NCBI GenBank assembly: GCA_019119595.1
Contig: DWWS01000016.1
Span: 1-64,000 of the forward strand
Source of the DNA: Candidatus Eisenbergiella merdavium
GTDB lineage: Bacteria; Bacillota; Clostridia; Lachnospirales; Lachnospiraceae
Direction: 5' to 3'
Length of the DNA stretch: 64,000 bases
Of this stretch, positions 33,242 to 42,105 are shown piece after piece (the first letter of the stretch is position 1; the number at the start of each line of letters is the position of its first letter). The notes below the pieces were generated by a model that was not told the DNA's origin, did not search any database, and saw only the letters and a program-made list of their open reading frames with translations. The position numbers were made by a program, and so were the translations under genes.

Positions 33242-34447
33242 ATGAATATTCTGGTAATCAACTGCGGAAGCTCCTCGCTGAAATTTCAGCTCATTGACGC
33301 GCAGAGCGAGAAGCTGATCGCGAAGGGACTCTGCGAAAGAATTGGAATCGACGGAAGCAGGCTGGTTTATACGCCTGCCGGCGGGAAAAAAGAGATCACG
33401 GAAGCGGAAATGAAGGATCATAAGGAGGCCATCAGCCTGGTGCTGAAGGCGCTGACGAATCCGGAAAAGGGAGCGGTGAAGGATCTGTCCGAGATCGGAG
33501 CGGTAGGACACCGCATCGTTCACGGCGGAGAGAGCTTCTCCAAAGCGACCCTGATCACGGCTGAGGTGAAGAAGGCCATCGAGGACTGCTGTGATCTCGC
33601 GCCGCTTCACAATCCGGCCAACCTGATCGGAATTGAAGCCTGTGAGGCGCTGATGCCCTCCGTGCCGATGGTAGCGGTATTCGATACGGCCTTCCATCAG
33701 ACCATGCCGGAGGAGTCCTATCTGTATGCGCTTCCCTACCACTACTATAAGGACTACCGGATCAGAAGATACGGCTTCCACGGAACCAGCCATGATTACG
33801 TGTCCGGCCGTGCGGCGGCCGTGCTCGGAAAGCCCATCGAGGAGCTGAAGATCATCGTATGCCACCTTGGGAACGGAGCTTCCGTTTCCGCAGTGAAGAA
33901 CGGAAAATGCGTGGATACCTCCATGGGACTTACCCCCCTTGAGGGCCTGGTGATGGGGACCAGAAGCGGAGACATCGATCCTGCCATCGTGGAATTTATC
34001 GCCAACAAGGAAGGAAAGAGCATCAGCGAGATCCTGCGCATCCTGAATAAGGAATCCGGCGTTTACGGCGTGTCCGACGGATTCTCCTCCGATTTCCGCG
34101 ATCTGGAGGACGCCTACGAAGCGGGAGATGAGAACGCGAAGCGGGCGATGGAGGTATTCATCCACAGCGTTGTGAAATATATCGGCGCTTACACTGCGGA
34201 GATGAATGGCGTGGATGCCATCTGCTTTACGGCGGGCGTGGGAGAGAACAGCCCGATCATCCGTGACAGGATCTTAAGCCATCTTGCCTATATGCATATC
34301 ACCATAGACGAGGTGGCTAACCATAAGCGGGGAGAAGAGATTGTGATCTCCAATCCCGGACCGGGACCGAAGGTGCTGGTGATCCCCACGAACGAGGAGC
34401 TCTCCATTGCGAGACAGACCTACGCGATCGTGGCAGGCGAAAACTAA
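33242..34447 (+). CDS. ackA: Acetate kinase
   Basis: Transfers phosphate from acetyl phosphate to ADP, yielding ATP and acetate. The 401 residues have the ASKHA-fold motifs: NCGSSSLKFQLID at the N-terminus, GHRIVHGGESF (about 88), VAVFDTAFHQTMP with the catalytic Asp (about 148), YGFHGTSHDYV, CHLGNGASVSAV and the C-terminal FTAGVGENSPIIRD. GAGG lies 9 nt before the ATG at 33242. It follows pta, and the two are probably one transcript with internal structure. Confidence 0.96.
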   Translation: MNILVINCGSSSLKFQLIDAQSEKLIAKGLCERIGIDGSRLVYTPAGGKKEITEAEMKDHKEAISLVLKALTNPEKGAVKDLSEIGAVGHRIVHGGESFSKATLITAEVKKAIEDCCDLAPLHNPANLIGIEACEALMPSVPMVAVFDTAFHQTMPEESYLYALPYHYYKDYRIRRYGFHGTSHDYVSGRAAAVLGKPIEELKIIVCHLGNGASVSAVKNGKCVDTSMGLTPLEGLVMGTRSGDIDPAIVEFIANKEGKSISEILRILNKESGVYGVSDGFSSDFRDLEDAYEAGDENAKRAMEVFIHSVVKYIGAYTAEMNGVDAICFTAGVGENSPIIRDRILSHLAYMHITIDEVANHKRGEEIVISNPGPGPKVLVIPTNEELSIARQTYAIVAGEN

Positions 34448-34469
34448 ATTCGTGGCAGGTGAAAACTGA
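34429..34469 (+). repeat. Tandem duplication of the ackA 3' end
   Basis: The last codons and stop of ackA (CGTGGCAGGCGAAAACTAA) are repeated immediately as CGTGGCAGGTGAAAACTGA, differing at two positions. It is a small slippage-type duplication outside the reading frame. Confidence 0.6.
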
Positions 34470-34487
34470 ATATGTCATATATAGAGG

Positions 34488-34517
34488 GAGCCGGCGGTCA
34501 GTCGGCTTCTTTTATCG
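34488..34517 (+). terminator. Probable terminator after ackA
   Basis: GAGCCGGC, a short loop and GTCGGCTTC followed by TTTTA. The stem is short (about six pairs). Confidence 0.5.
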
Positions 34518-34587
34518 TTAAAAGTCCAAATTTTTTCAATTTTTGTAAATGGCGCGGAGGCGGGAGCGGGGAGTATAATGAAAAAAA

Positions 34588-34752
34588 CGCGCTTCGGAAT
34601 GGAGGGAGGATTGAAAAATGTGCTCGATAGCACATTTTTCAATCCGGATTTGTGCCGAAGCGGCACAAATCCCTGGATCGCAGCGTAGAAATCGCATACG
34701 CGATTTCTGCGCGCGTTCCTCAGCGCTAAAGCGCTTCGGAATGGAGGTAAAT
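34588..34752 (+). repeat. Four-hairpin leader element upstream of the sulfatase
   Basis: H1 (34610-34624 with 34629-34643, loop CGAT) is identical over 34 bp to H1 before yycJ. H2 is GGATTTGTGCC (34646-34656) with GGCACAAATCC (34662-34672). H3 is 34684-34696 with 34701-34713, loop ATAC, nearly identical to the yycJ copy. H4 is AGCGC-TAAA-GCGCT inside TTCC...GGAA. The H2 apex CCGAAGCG (34655-34662) is complementary to CGCTTCGG (34732-34739), directly upstream of GGAGG. A copy of GCGCTTCGGAATGGAGG also precedes H1 (from 34590), followed by a TTG-started 24-codon frame. No promoter is obvious apart from TATAAT at 34574. Confidence 0.8.
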
Positions 34753-36258
34753 ATGGAAAAAAAGAGAAAACAGGTCATCCTGCTGATGACGGATACCACG
34801 AGATTTGACATGCTTGGCTGTTATGGGAACAGCGGAATGAAGACGCCGAATCTGGACGCGCTGGCGGAGGAGGGAATCCGCTTTGAGCGCGCCTACACCT
34901 GCCAGCCGGTCTGCGGGCCGGCGAGGTCGGCGATCTTTACGGGAACCTATCCCCATTCCTGCGGGGGCTTCACCAACAGCTACGCGCTGGGAGCCAATGT
35001 GAAGACCATCGGGCAGAGGCTGACCGACAACGGTATCCACGCGGCATATATCGGAAAGTATCACCTGGACGGGGGAGATTATTTCGGCCTGGGCCGCTGC
35101 CCGGAGGGCTGGGATGAGGAATACTGGTATGACATGCGCATGTATCTGAACGAGCTGACGCCCGAGGAGCGGGTGCGTTCCCGTCAGGACGGGCAGAACG
35201 AGGGGATTACGGAGGATTTCCTGTACGCGAACCGGGTGTGCAGGAGGGCGGTGGATTTCCTGAACCGATACGGGGAGGAGGACTTTTTCCTGACGGTATC
35301 CCTGGATGAGCCGCACGGGCCGTCCCTGTGTCCGGAGCCCTATTCATCCATGTATCAGGACTATGAGTTTCCCAAATATCCCAATGTATACGACACGCTG
35401 GAGGGAAAGCCGGACTATCAGAAGGTCTGGGCGGGAGAGCGCAGGCTTGGGGACAGAGAACAGGTGAAGATCAAGGCGCCTTCCTTCTTCGGCTGCAATT
35501 CCTATGCGGATCATGAGCTTGGAAAGGTGATCCGGGCAGCGAAGGAGTGCGCGCCGGATGCGCTGATCATCTATACCTCGGATCACGGAGACGCCCTGCA
35601 GTCCCACTGCCTGTGGTCGAAGGGCCCGGCTGCCTATGACGAGATAGCGAGGATCCCGCTGATCATCAGCGGCGGGAAAAAGGGCGAGGTGGCGCAGGCG
35701 CCGGTTTCCCACATCAATCTGGTGCCCACCATCCTGGAATACATGGGCCTTCCCATTCCGAAGCTTCTGGAGGGAAAAAGCATCCTGCCCATGCTGGAGG
35801 ATCCGCAGCTTGACATCAATCATGAGATCTATCTGGAATTTACCCGCTATGAGGTGGATCATGACGGCTTCGGCGGTTTCCGCCCGATGCGCACCGTATT
35901 CGACGGAAGATATAAGCTGTCCGTGCACCTTCTGGACCGGGTGGATGAGCTGTACGACCTGGAGAGCGACCCTTATGAGATGAAAAACCTGATCCTTGAG
36001 GAAGCTTATTATGAAAAGGCGAGGGAGCTTCACGAGAAGCTGCTGAACTGGATGAATGAGACCAGAGATCCCTTCCGGGGCTACGACTGGGAGAGAAGGC
36101 CCTGGAGGAAGGAGGCAGCCGAGGCGACCTGGGATTATACGGGGTATACCAGGCAGAGGGAAAATGAGGAGTACGAGCCGAGACAGCTGGACTATTCCAC
36201 CGGGCTGGAAATGGTGGAGGCCTCCCGTCCCAAGGAGAAGCTGAAGCTGGGAAAATAG
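34753..36258 (+). CDS. Sulfatase (Cys-type, formylglycine-dependent)
   Basis: Sulfate ester hydrolase of 501 residues. The N-terminal metal site LLMTDTTRFDMLGCYG (Asp 14 and nearby) is followed by the activation motif CGPARS, with Cys54-x-Pro-x-Arg58. That Cys must be oxidised to formylglycine, in anaerobes by an anSME enzyme not found in this window. Later metal ligands lie in YTSDHGDAL (about 275-283), and the C-terminal DELYDLESDPYEMKNL is typical of sulfatases. No signal peptide is visible, so it acts in the cytoplasm on imported sugars. It opens the glycan-use locus with GH88 and a heparinase-like gene, suggesting a sulfated glycosaminoglycan. ATG 34753 has GGAGG 7 nt upstream. Confidence 0.9.
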   Translation: MEKKRKQVILLMTDTTRFDMLGCYGNSGMKTPNLDALAEEGIRFERAYTCQPVCGPARSAIFTGTYPHSCGGFTNSYALGANVKTIGQRLTDNGIHAAYIGKYHLDGGDYFGLGRCPEGWDEEYWYDMRMYLNELTPEERVRSRQDGQNEGITEDFLYANRVCRRAVDFLNRYGEEDFFLTVSLDEPHGPSLCPEPYSSMYQDYEFPKYPNVYDTLEGKPDYQKVWAGERRLGDREQVKIKAPSFFGCNSYADHELGKVIRAAKECAPDALIIYTSDHGDALQSHCLWSKGPAAYDEIARIPLIISGGKKGEVAQAPVSHINLVPTILEYMGLPIPKLLEGKSILPMLEDPQLDINHEIYLEFTRYEVDHDGFGGFRPMRTVFDGRYKLSVHLLDRVDELYDLESDPYEMKNLILEEAYYEKARELHEKLLNWMNETRDPFRGYDWERRPWRKEAAEATWDYTGYTRQRENEEYEPRQLDYSTGLEMVEASRPKEKLKLGK

Positions 36259-36292
36259 AAGGTAAAAGGCCGGAAAATGGAAGCTTTTGACT

Positions 36293-36349
36293 TTTTGTCA
36301 ACGGATTCAGGTTTTGTCAATATACTTTCCCGGACGGATTTTTTATAAT
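36293..36349 (+). promoter_or_regulatory. Promoter region of the GH88 gene with direct repeats
   Basis: Consensus TATAAT (36344-36349) lacks a good -35 at the right distance. Two direct TTTTGTCA repeats (36293-36300 and 36312-36319, 19 bp apart) lie just upstream, as expected for an activator of AraC type. The membrane AraC regulator at 39681 is a candidate. Confidence 0.45.
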
Positions 36350-36380
36350 GATAAAAAAATAAAATAAGAAGGAGCGACTT

Positions 36381-37532
36381 ATGGACACAAAACTGAAAGA
36401 ATGCTTCACAAAGGCGTATGACAGGGCGGCGGAGCTGATCCTGAAGGCGACGGACGAATTCACGGAGAAATTTCCGGACTCGGCCAGCGTCAACAATTTC
36501 TATCAGCCGGTGATCAATTATGAATGGACGCCGGGCTTCTGGACAGGAGAGGTGTGGCTGGCCTGGGAAAAGCTGAAGGATGAAAAGCTGAAGAGGACCG
36601 CCGAGATCGAGGTGGACGATTTCCTCAGAAGGATCCGGGAAAAGGACGGCGTAAACCATCACGACATGGGCTTTTTGTACTGCCCTTCCTGCGTGGCGGC
36701 CTGGAAGCTGACCGGGAATGAAAAGGGAAGACAGGCTGCGCTGATGGCTGCGGACAACCTGATGGGAAGATTCCATGAGAAAGGGCAGTTTTTCCAGGCG
36801 TGGGGAGAGCTGGGAGCGCCGAATAATTACAGGCTGATCATTGACTGCCTTCTGAACATGCCTCTGCTGTTCTGGGCAGGGGAGGAAACAGGAGATCCCG
36901 GGTATGCCGAGAAGGCCCGCGCTCATATCCGCACCGCGATGAAGAACATCATCCGTGAGGACAATTCCACCTATCATACCTTCTTTTTTGATCCGGAGAC
37001 GGGTGAACCGCTGCGCGGCGTAACGCATCAGGGCTACCGCGACGGCTCTGCCTGGGCAAGGGGACAGGCCTGGGGGATCTACGGTTCTGCTCTGGCCTAC
37101 AAGTTCCTGAGAGAGGACGACTACGTGGACATTTTCCGCAGGGTGACGGATTATTTCCTGGATCATCTGCCCAAGGACAAGATTCCGTACTGGGATTTCG
37201 ATTTTACCGACGGAAGCGACGAGCCCAGAGATTCCTCCGCGTCGGCCATCGCGGTCTGCGGCATGCTTGAGATGAGCAAATATCTGCCGGAGGATCAGGC
37301 CGCCTGGTATACGCAGAAGGCGGAGGAGCTGACGGAGGCTCTGATCCGGGAATGCGCGGTGACGGATCCGGCCGTATCCAACGGCCTGCTGCTGCACGGT
37401 ACCTACGCCAAGAGCTCACCCTATAATACCTGTGCCGACAACGGCGTGGACGAGTGTGTTGCCTGGGGCGATTACTTCTATATGGAAGCGCTCACCAGAT
37501 TTCTTAAGGACTGGGAGCCTTATTGGTATTGA
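36381..37532 (+). CDS. Unsaturated glucuronyl hydrolase, glycoside hydrolase family 88
   Basis: Hydrolyses the 4,5-unsaturated uronate from disaccharides left by polysaccharide lyases. The 383 residues form an alpha/alpha barrel. The family catalytic aspartates are likely Asp95 (NHHDMGF) and Asp155 (YRLIIDCLLNMP), and the substrate-binding HQGYRDGSAWARGQAWGIYG lies near 216-235. No signal peptide is present, indicating cytoplasmic action. AAGGAG precedes the ATG. Its association with a sulfatase and a heparinase II/III-like gene fits breakdown of chondroitin, hyaluronan or heparin fragments. The product, a 4-deoxy keto-uronate, would need a KduI/KduD route not seen here. Confidence 0.9.
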   Translation: MDTKLKECFTKAYDRAAELILKATDEFTEKFPDSASVNNFYQPVINYEWTPGFWTGEVWLAWEKLKDEKLKRTAEIEVDDFLRRIREKDGVNHHDMGFLYCPSCVAAWKLTGNEKGRQAALMAADNLMGRFHEKGQFFQAWGELGAPNNYRLIIDCLLNMPLLFWAGEETGDPGYAEKARAHIRTAMKNIIREDNSTYHTFFFDPETGEPLRGVTHQGYRDGSAWARGQAWGIYGSALAYKFLREDDYVDIFRRVTDYFLDHLPKDKIPYWDFDFTDGSDEPRDSSASAIAVCGMLEMSKYLPEDQAAWYTQKAEELTEALIRECAVTDPAVSNGLLLHGTYAKSSPYNTCADNGVDECVAWGDYFYMEALTRFLKDWEPYWY

Positions 37533-37565
37533 TTGATGATGCAAAACGGAATATAATAATACAAA

Positions 37566-37592
37566 GGGCCGGCTGTTCAAACAGGCGGCCCT
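37566..37592 (+). terminator. Intergenic hairpin between GH88 and the lyase gene
   Basis: GGGCCG (37566-37571) and CGGCCC (37586-37591) with an inner CTGTT/AACAG pairing form a stable hairpin. No T-run follows, so it may be an mRNA stabiliser or processing site rather than a terminator. Confidence 0.4.
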
Positions 37593-37612
37593 GATAATGG
37601 GAGAATATGATC

Positions 37613-39637
37613 ATGAAGATACAAGAATTTTTTGACAGACCGGATTCCTGCTACTTTGTCCCCAATGCTGCTGCGGCAGCTTCCTACTGTAAAGAGCACT
37701 GGCCGCAGGAGGCGGAGCATATCCTGCGGATCTCAGACGAGGTATGCGGGAATTATTTTCTGTTCGATCTGAACTGGGATATGGAGAGAACCTACGACCC
37801 GGTGGTCTTTGAAGGAGAGATCGACTGGTCGATCATGCCGAAGGGAGATCCGGAATTCGTCTGGCAGTTTAACCGCCACCGCTTTTTCATCTGCCTGGGA
37901 CAGGCATACCTTCTGACCGGAGATGAAAAGTATGTGAAGGGCTTTCTTCGTCTCGCGGAGGACTGGATGAGCCGGGTGCCTCTGAATGAAAAGACACAGC
38001 AGGGGCCCTGGAGAATGCTGGAAACCGGCCTGCGCGGAGAAACCTGGACCAAGGCCATCCGGTATTTTAAGGACAGTGAGCTGATCACGGAGGAATTTCT
38101 GGATCGTTTTACGGCCTGTCTTGCTGCCCATGCCGAGCGGCTGGTAGAGATGGGCGGCGACGCCAGACTGCAGAGCAACTGGTGCGTGCTGGAAAACAGC
38201 GGGCTGTTTGAGATCGCCCTGGGGCTTCCCCGGAATGAGAGGACGCAGGAGTGGATCCGGATCGCTCTGGACCGCCTGGACAGATCCTCTCAGATACAGG
38301 TGTATGAGGACGGCAGCCAGTGGGAGCAGTCGCCCATGTACCATAACGAGGTCTATCACTGCCTCTGCTGCTGTATTTATCTTGCCAGAGCCAACGGGAT
38401 CCCGCTTCCCGCCGGAATGGAGGAGCGCGTGCACAGAATGGCAAGGGCCGACATGCTGTGGATGAAGCCGGACCGCCATCAGTTTACCCACGGGGACTCC
38501 GACGATACGGATCTGACGGATGTGCTGGCGATGGGCGCTTATCTGTTTGCGGATCCGGAGCTGAAATACATATCCTCTCCTTATATGGATTTTGAAAGCG
38601 CCTGGGATTTCGGGCCGGAAGCCTGGAAGGAATACGAGGCAATGGAAGCGGCAGAGCCGCAGCTTCGTTCCGCGGTCATGGAGGATTCCGGAAACTATTA
38701 TCTGCGGGAAAGCTGGGAAAAGGACGCCAACCTCCTTCACTTTGCCTGCGGAGCCATGAGCACGGGGCACTGCCATGGAGACAAGCTGCACGTGAGCCTG
38801 GTGCTGAACGGGGAAGACGTGCTGGTGGACGGAGGACGGGCCACCTATATGGATGTGCCGCTGCGTTTTGAGCTGAAGGATAATACCGGACATAATACAA
38901 CCACCGTGGACGGGAAGTCCTTTACCACGTTCGACAGCTCCTGGTACACCAGCGGGCTTTCCCTGCCGGTAAACCGCTGCTTCCGCAAGGGCGGCATTGC
39001 GGAATACGTTCAGGGCGGCCACCTGGGCTATATCCAGGAAGGGATCTTCGTGAACCGGCGCGTGATCTGGATCAGGCCCGACATTTATGTGATCAACGAC
39101 GAGTTTTACGCTGAAGGAAGCCATACCTTCCGCCAGTTTTTCCATTTCGCTGCAGGAAGCAGGGTGGAGGCCGACGGGGACAGGGCAGTATTTGAAGGAA
39201 GAAAAACGAAGGCGTTTCTGTCCTTCCTGACGCCCGGCTGTGTTCTGGAGACGGCGGAGGGCGTCTGCTCCGGCCACTACAACCAGAGCGAATCCAATCC
39301 GCTGCTGCGCGCCGTGCTTGAGAAGGAAGGCTTTGCCAGCATGATCACGGTCATCAACGGAGGGGCTGCCGCAGAGGCGCAGCCTGCAAGGGCAGAGCTT
39401 CTGGAGGTGTTTCATCATACCGAGGACAGGGCGGTTACGGACAGGGAGGCTCAGGCATTGCAGATCAGCCTGGGAGACAGAAGCTATGTGGTGATCATCT
39501 GCCACGACGAGGTGTTCCGCTCCTCTGACGCGGTGATCGCCGGAAACTGTATGGCCACTGGAAATGTGAGCGTATTCGATACAACGGGCCGGAAAGAGGG
39601 AGAACGTCTTTACGGCGGAGAGGTGCTGCACGTATAG
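37613..39637 (+). CDS. Heparinase II/III-family protein (polysaccharide lyase-like)
   Basis: Large cytoplasmic protein of 674 residues. The N-terminal half is an alpha-helical toroid (about 60-330) with QSNWCVLENSGLFEIAL and QWEQSPMYHNEVYHC, which holds the Asn and Tyr/His positions typical of heparinase II/III-type lyases. The C-terminal half is the Hepar_II_III beta-sandwich (about 360-650), with GHCHGDKLHVSLVLNGEDVLVDGG and TGHNTTTVDG as hallmarks. There is no signal peptide, so it should cleave imported oligosaccharides by beta-elimination, feeding GH88. ATG 37613 has GGGAG 9 nt upstream; ATG 37607 is too close. The exact PL family and substrate are not assigned. Confidence 0.85.
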   Translation: MKIQEFFDRPDSCYFVPNAAAAASYCKEHWPQEAEHILRISDEVCGNYFLFDLNWDMERTYDPVVFEGEIDWSIMPKGDPEFVWQFNRHRFFICLGQAYLLTGDEKYVKGFLRLAEDWMSRVPLNEKTQQGPWRMLETGLRGETWTKAIRYFKDSELITEEFLDRFTACLAAHAERLVEMGGDARLQSNWCVLENSGLFEIALGLPRNERTQEWIRIALDRLDRSSQIQVYEDGSQWEQSPMYHNEVYHCLCCCIYLARANGIPLPAGMEERVHRMARADMLWMKPDRHQFTHGDSDDTDLTDVLAMGAYLFADPELKYISSPYMDFESAWDFGPEAWKEYEAMEAAEPQLRSAVMEDSGNYYLRESWEKDANLLHFACGAMSTGHCHGDKLHVSLVLNGEDVLVDGGRATYMDVPLRFELKDNTGHNTTTVDGKSFTTFDSSWYTSGLSLPVNRCFRKGGIAEYVQGGHLGYIQEGIFVNRRVIWIRPDIYVINDEFYAEGSHTFRQFFHFAAGSRVEADGDRAVFEGRKTKAFLSFLTPGCVLETAEGVCSGHYNQSESNPLLRAVLEKEGFASMITVINGGAAAEAQPARAELLEVFHHTEDRAVTDREAQALQISLGDRSYVVIICHDEVFRSSDAVIAGNCMATGNVSVFDTTGRKEGERLYGGEVLHV

Positions 39638-39680
39638 AGCGGCGCCGGACGTATCTTTGACGAGGAAGGGAGCGTATCAG

Positions 39681-41975
39681 ATGAAGAAAAACGGAATGGC
39701 ATACCGTAGACTGTTTTTGTCCTTCATGCTCATTTTGGTGATACCCACAGGAATGAGCCTGCTTTTCTATCTGTATTCCTACAGGACGGTCAGAGAGAGG
39801 GCAGACGCTTCCAACCGCAGTCTGATCAATACCGTGAAAAATGTTTGCGATCAGCAGATGGCCTATTATGAAAACGCCCTGGTGCAGCTTGCGCTGAACC
39901 GGTCGGTGCAGTCACTGGCCGGGGTGAAGGGGGAGTTCGGGGCCGAGAATTCCTATGAGCTTTATACCCTGTATAATGAACTCGAATCCATGTGCGTATC
40001 CATTAACAAGAACGGAAATTACTGCCTGGACGTGTTCGTCTACTTTAAGAACAGTGAAAAGATCGTTTCCTCCTACGGGAGCATGAGCTATGACATGTAC
40101 TGCGAGCTGTACAGCGGAGCTGAGGCGGAGCCAAAGGAAAAGCTGAAGCAGGAGCTTACCGAATATCATTTCCGCAGGGCGACGAGAATGGAAAACAGCT
40201 GGTACCGGGAAGGCCCGGTACTGCTGCTTACCATGGCGAACCTGCAGGGTGGATACGGGGAGACCTCAGCCATGGTGGGGCTGTGGCTGGATATGGGAGC
40301 CCTGAACCGAAGCATTGAGTCCGTATCCTGGGAGCCCGGCCTGACCTGGATGATCCTGAATGAGGATGATCAGACCCTGAACAGCGCACAGGAGTATCCG
40401 GAGTTCGGACTGAAATACGAGGAGCTGACGGAAGAAAACGAGCAGAAGCTGATGTGGGAGGGAGAGCCCTATCTGGTGCGGACGGTGTTTTCCGAGGTGG
40501 GAAACTGGAAGTATGTGATCCTGATGCCGGAATCCCTGATCAGCGCGCAGGCGTCGCAGGTGAGGAACGTGTTCCTTCTGTCCATCATAGCGTGTATGTG
40601 CGTGGGTTTTGTGGCTGCTGTCCGGATGCTGAAGGTCAACTATCAGCCGATCCAGAAGATCCTGGATCTGTTCCGGACGCAGGACGGGACAAAACAGGAG
40701 TATGTGGAAAATGAATTCCAGTATCTGGAGGAGAGCGCTGCCGGCTTTTTCAAGGAGCATTCGGACTTCCGGCAGAAGGTCGCGGAGAACCGGCGGGTGC
40801 TGCGGCAGTATTATCTTGCCGGCCTACTGGAAAATGTCTACGACAGCGGAAAAAATTCCCCGGATCGGGAAGCGGCTGTGGAAGGGCTGCGGCGGGGAAA
40901 CAACCTGGTGCTTCTGTATCACATCGAGGAAGCGGATACGGGAGAACAGGGAGAGGACGGTTCCCTCAGCAATCTGAGACGCTTTATCATCCGCAATGTG
41001 TTTGAGGAAGGGATCGGAGAGTATTTTCATGTGGAGACCGTGGAGCTTGGGGATACGGTTGCCATGATCGTGAACCTGGAAAACGGTCCGTCCGATTATG
41101 CGCTGAAGCTGATGGAGACGGCGGACACGCTGCAGCGGTTCATCCGGGAAAACTTCGGCTTTACGCCGGCGGTGCTTGCCGGAACGGCCCATGAAGGGCT
41201 GGAGGGCATCCATGAATCCTACAGAGAGGCCAGGGAAGCGGAAGGCTTCATCGATGTGCTGGATGCGGAATTCGTCAGCTATGAGGAGATCAGGAACAGC
41301 TCACAGAGAAAATACGACTATCCCCAGGAGCAGGAGGGCAGGATCATCGGCGCCCTGCTTACCCACAACGCGCAGCTTGCCGTTTCCTATATTAATAAGG
41401 TACTGGATGTGAATCTTGTGGAAAACAGACTGTCGTCCGATCTGCGTCAGTGTCTGCTCTTTGATCTGGCCGGCACGCTGATGAAGGCGGCGGAGCAGAC
41501 CGGATACCCTGAAAATAACGAATTGGGGGGGGTATTATCTGAATTGAAGGAGCTCTCCCAGCGGCTTCCGCTGGAAACCATCCGGGAAAAATTCCGTCAG
41601 ATGGCGGAAAGCGTGGCGGGAGAGGAGGAAAGCGGCGACACGGCGGAAAGCAGCCAGAACCGGCAGCTCTGCCAGGACGTCCTGGAATATATCCGGAGCA
41701 ATTACAGCGATCCGGATCTGAACATTTCTCAGACAGGACTGCATTTCCACATGACTCCGGCCTATCTGTCCTCCATTTTCCGAAAAGAAACGGGGGAGAG
41801 TCTGCTGAAGGTGATCACGCAGATCCGGGTATCGGAGGCGGAAAAGCTTCTGAGGGAGGGAGTCAGCGTGGTGGAGGCAGGAGAACGTGTGGGCTTCCGG
41901 GACAGCTCCACCTTCATCCGCACCTTTAAGAAGTACGTGGGGGTCACTCCCGGACAGATAAAAAGTACAAAATGA
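39681..41975 (+). CDS. Membrane-bound AraC-family sensor-regulator
   Basis: Regulator of 764 residues with transmembrane topology. Helix 1 (about 10-32), an extracytoplasmic sensor region of ~265 residues, helix 2 (about 296-318), a cytoplasmic linker (about 320-650) and a C-terminal AraC DNA-binding domain (about 665-764) follow in order. The DNA-binding domain contains LNISQTGLHFHMTPAYLSSI and RVGFRDSSTFIRTFKKYVGV, the two helix-turn-helix units. Such one-component proteins control adjacent CUT1 ABC sugar importers in Firmicutes. It is followed directly by the solute-binding protein, two permeases and enzymes, so it likely activates them on sensing an external oligosaccharide. ATG 39681 has GGAAGGGAG upstream; a TTG at 39657 is rejected. 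Confidence 0.87.
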   Translation: MKKNGMAYRRLFLSFMLILVIPTGMSLLFYLYSYRTVRERADASNRSLINTVKNVCDQQMAYYENALVQLALNRSVQSLAGVKGEFGAENSYELYTLYNELESMCVSINKNGNYCLDVFVYFKNSEKIVSSYGSMSYDMYCELYSGAEAEPKEKLKQELTEYHFRRATRMENSWYREGPVLLLTMANLQGGYGETSAMVGLWLDMGALNRSIESVSWEPGLTWMILNEDDQTLNSAQEYPEFGLKYEELTEENEQKLMWEGEPYLVRTVFSEVGNWKYVILMPESLISAQASQVRNVFLLSIIACMCVGFVAAVRMLKVNYQPIQKILDLFRTQDGTKQEYVENEFQYLEESAAGFFKEHSDFRQKVAENRRVLRQYYLAGLLENVYDSGKNSPDREAAVEGLRRGNNLVLLYHIEEADTGEQGEDGSLSNLRRFIIRNVFEEGIGEYFHVETVELGDTVAMIVNLENGPSDYALKLMETADTLQRFIRENFGFTPAVLAGTAHEGLEGIHESYREAREAEGFIDVLDAEFVSYEEIRNSSQRKYDYPQEQEGRIIGALLTHNAQLAVSYINKVLDVNLVENRLSSDLRQCLLFDLAGTLMKAAEQTGYPENNELGGVLSELKELSQRLPLETIREKFRQMAESVAGEEESGDTAESSQNRQLCQDVLEYIRSNYSDPDLNISQTGLHFHMTPAYLSSIFRKETGESLLKVITQIRVSEAEKLLREGVSVVEAGERVGFRDSSTFIRTFKKYVGVTPGQIKSTK

Positions 41976-42105
41976 TGGACATTTTATGTTTTATCAGTTG
42001 ATTTTAATTTTTGTCTATTCAAATTACACAGAGAAAGAGATAAGATAACTCCTGCAAGCAAGCAGGGTGAACAAAAACCTGCAGCAAATAAAAGGAGGAA
42101 GACTT

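Noticed and set aside
34618-34752. Extension of the sulfatase frame through the hairpin element
   Set aside because: Translation would run through four hairpins; ATG 34753 has a strong GGAGG and matches sulfatase starts.
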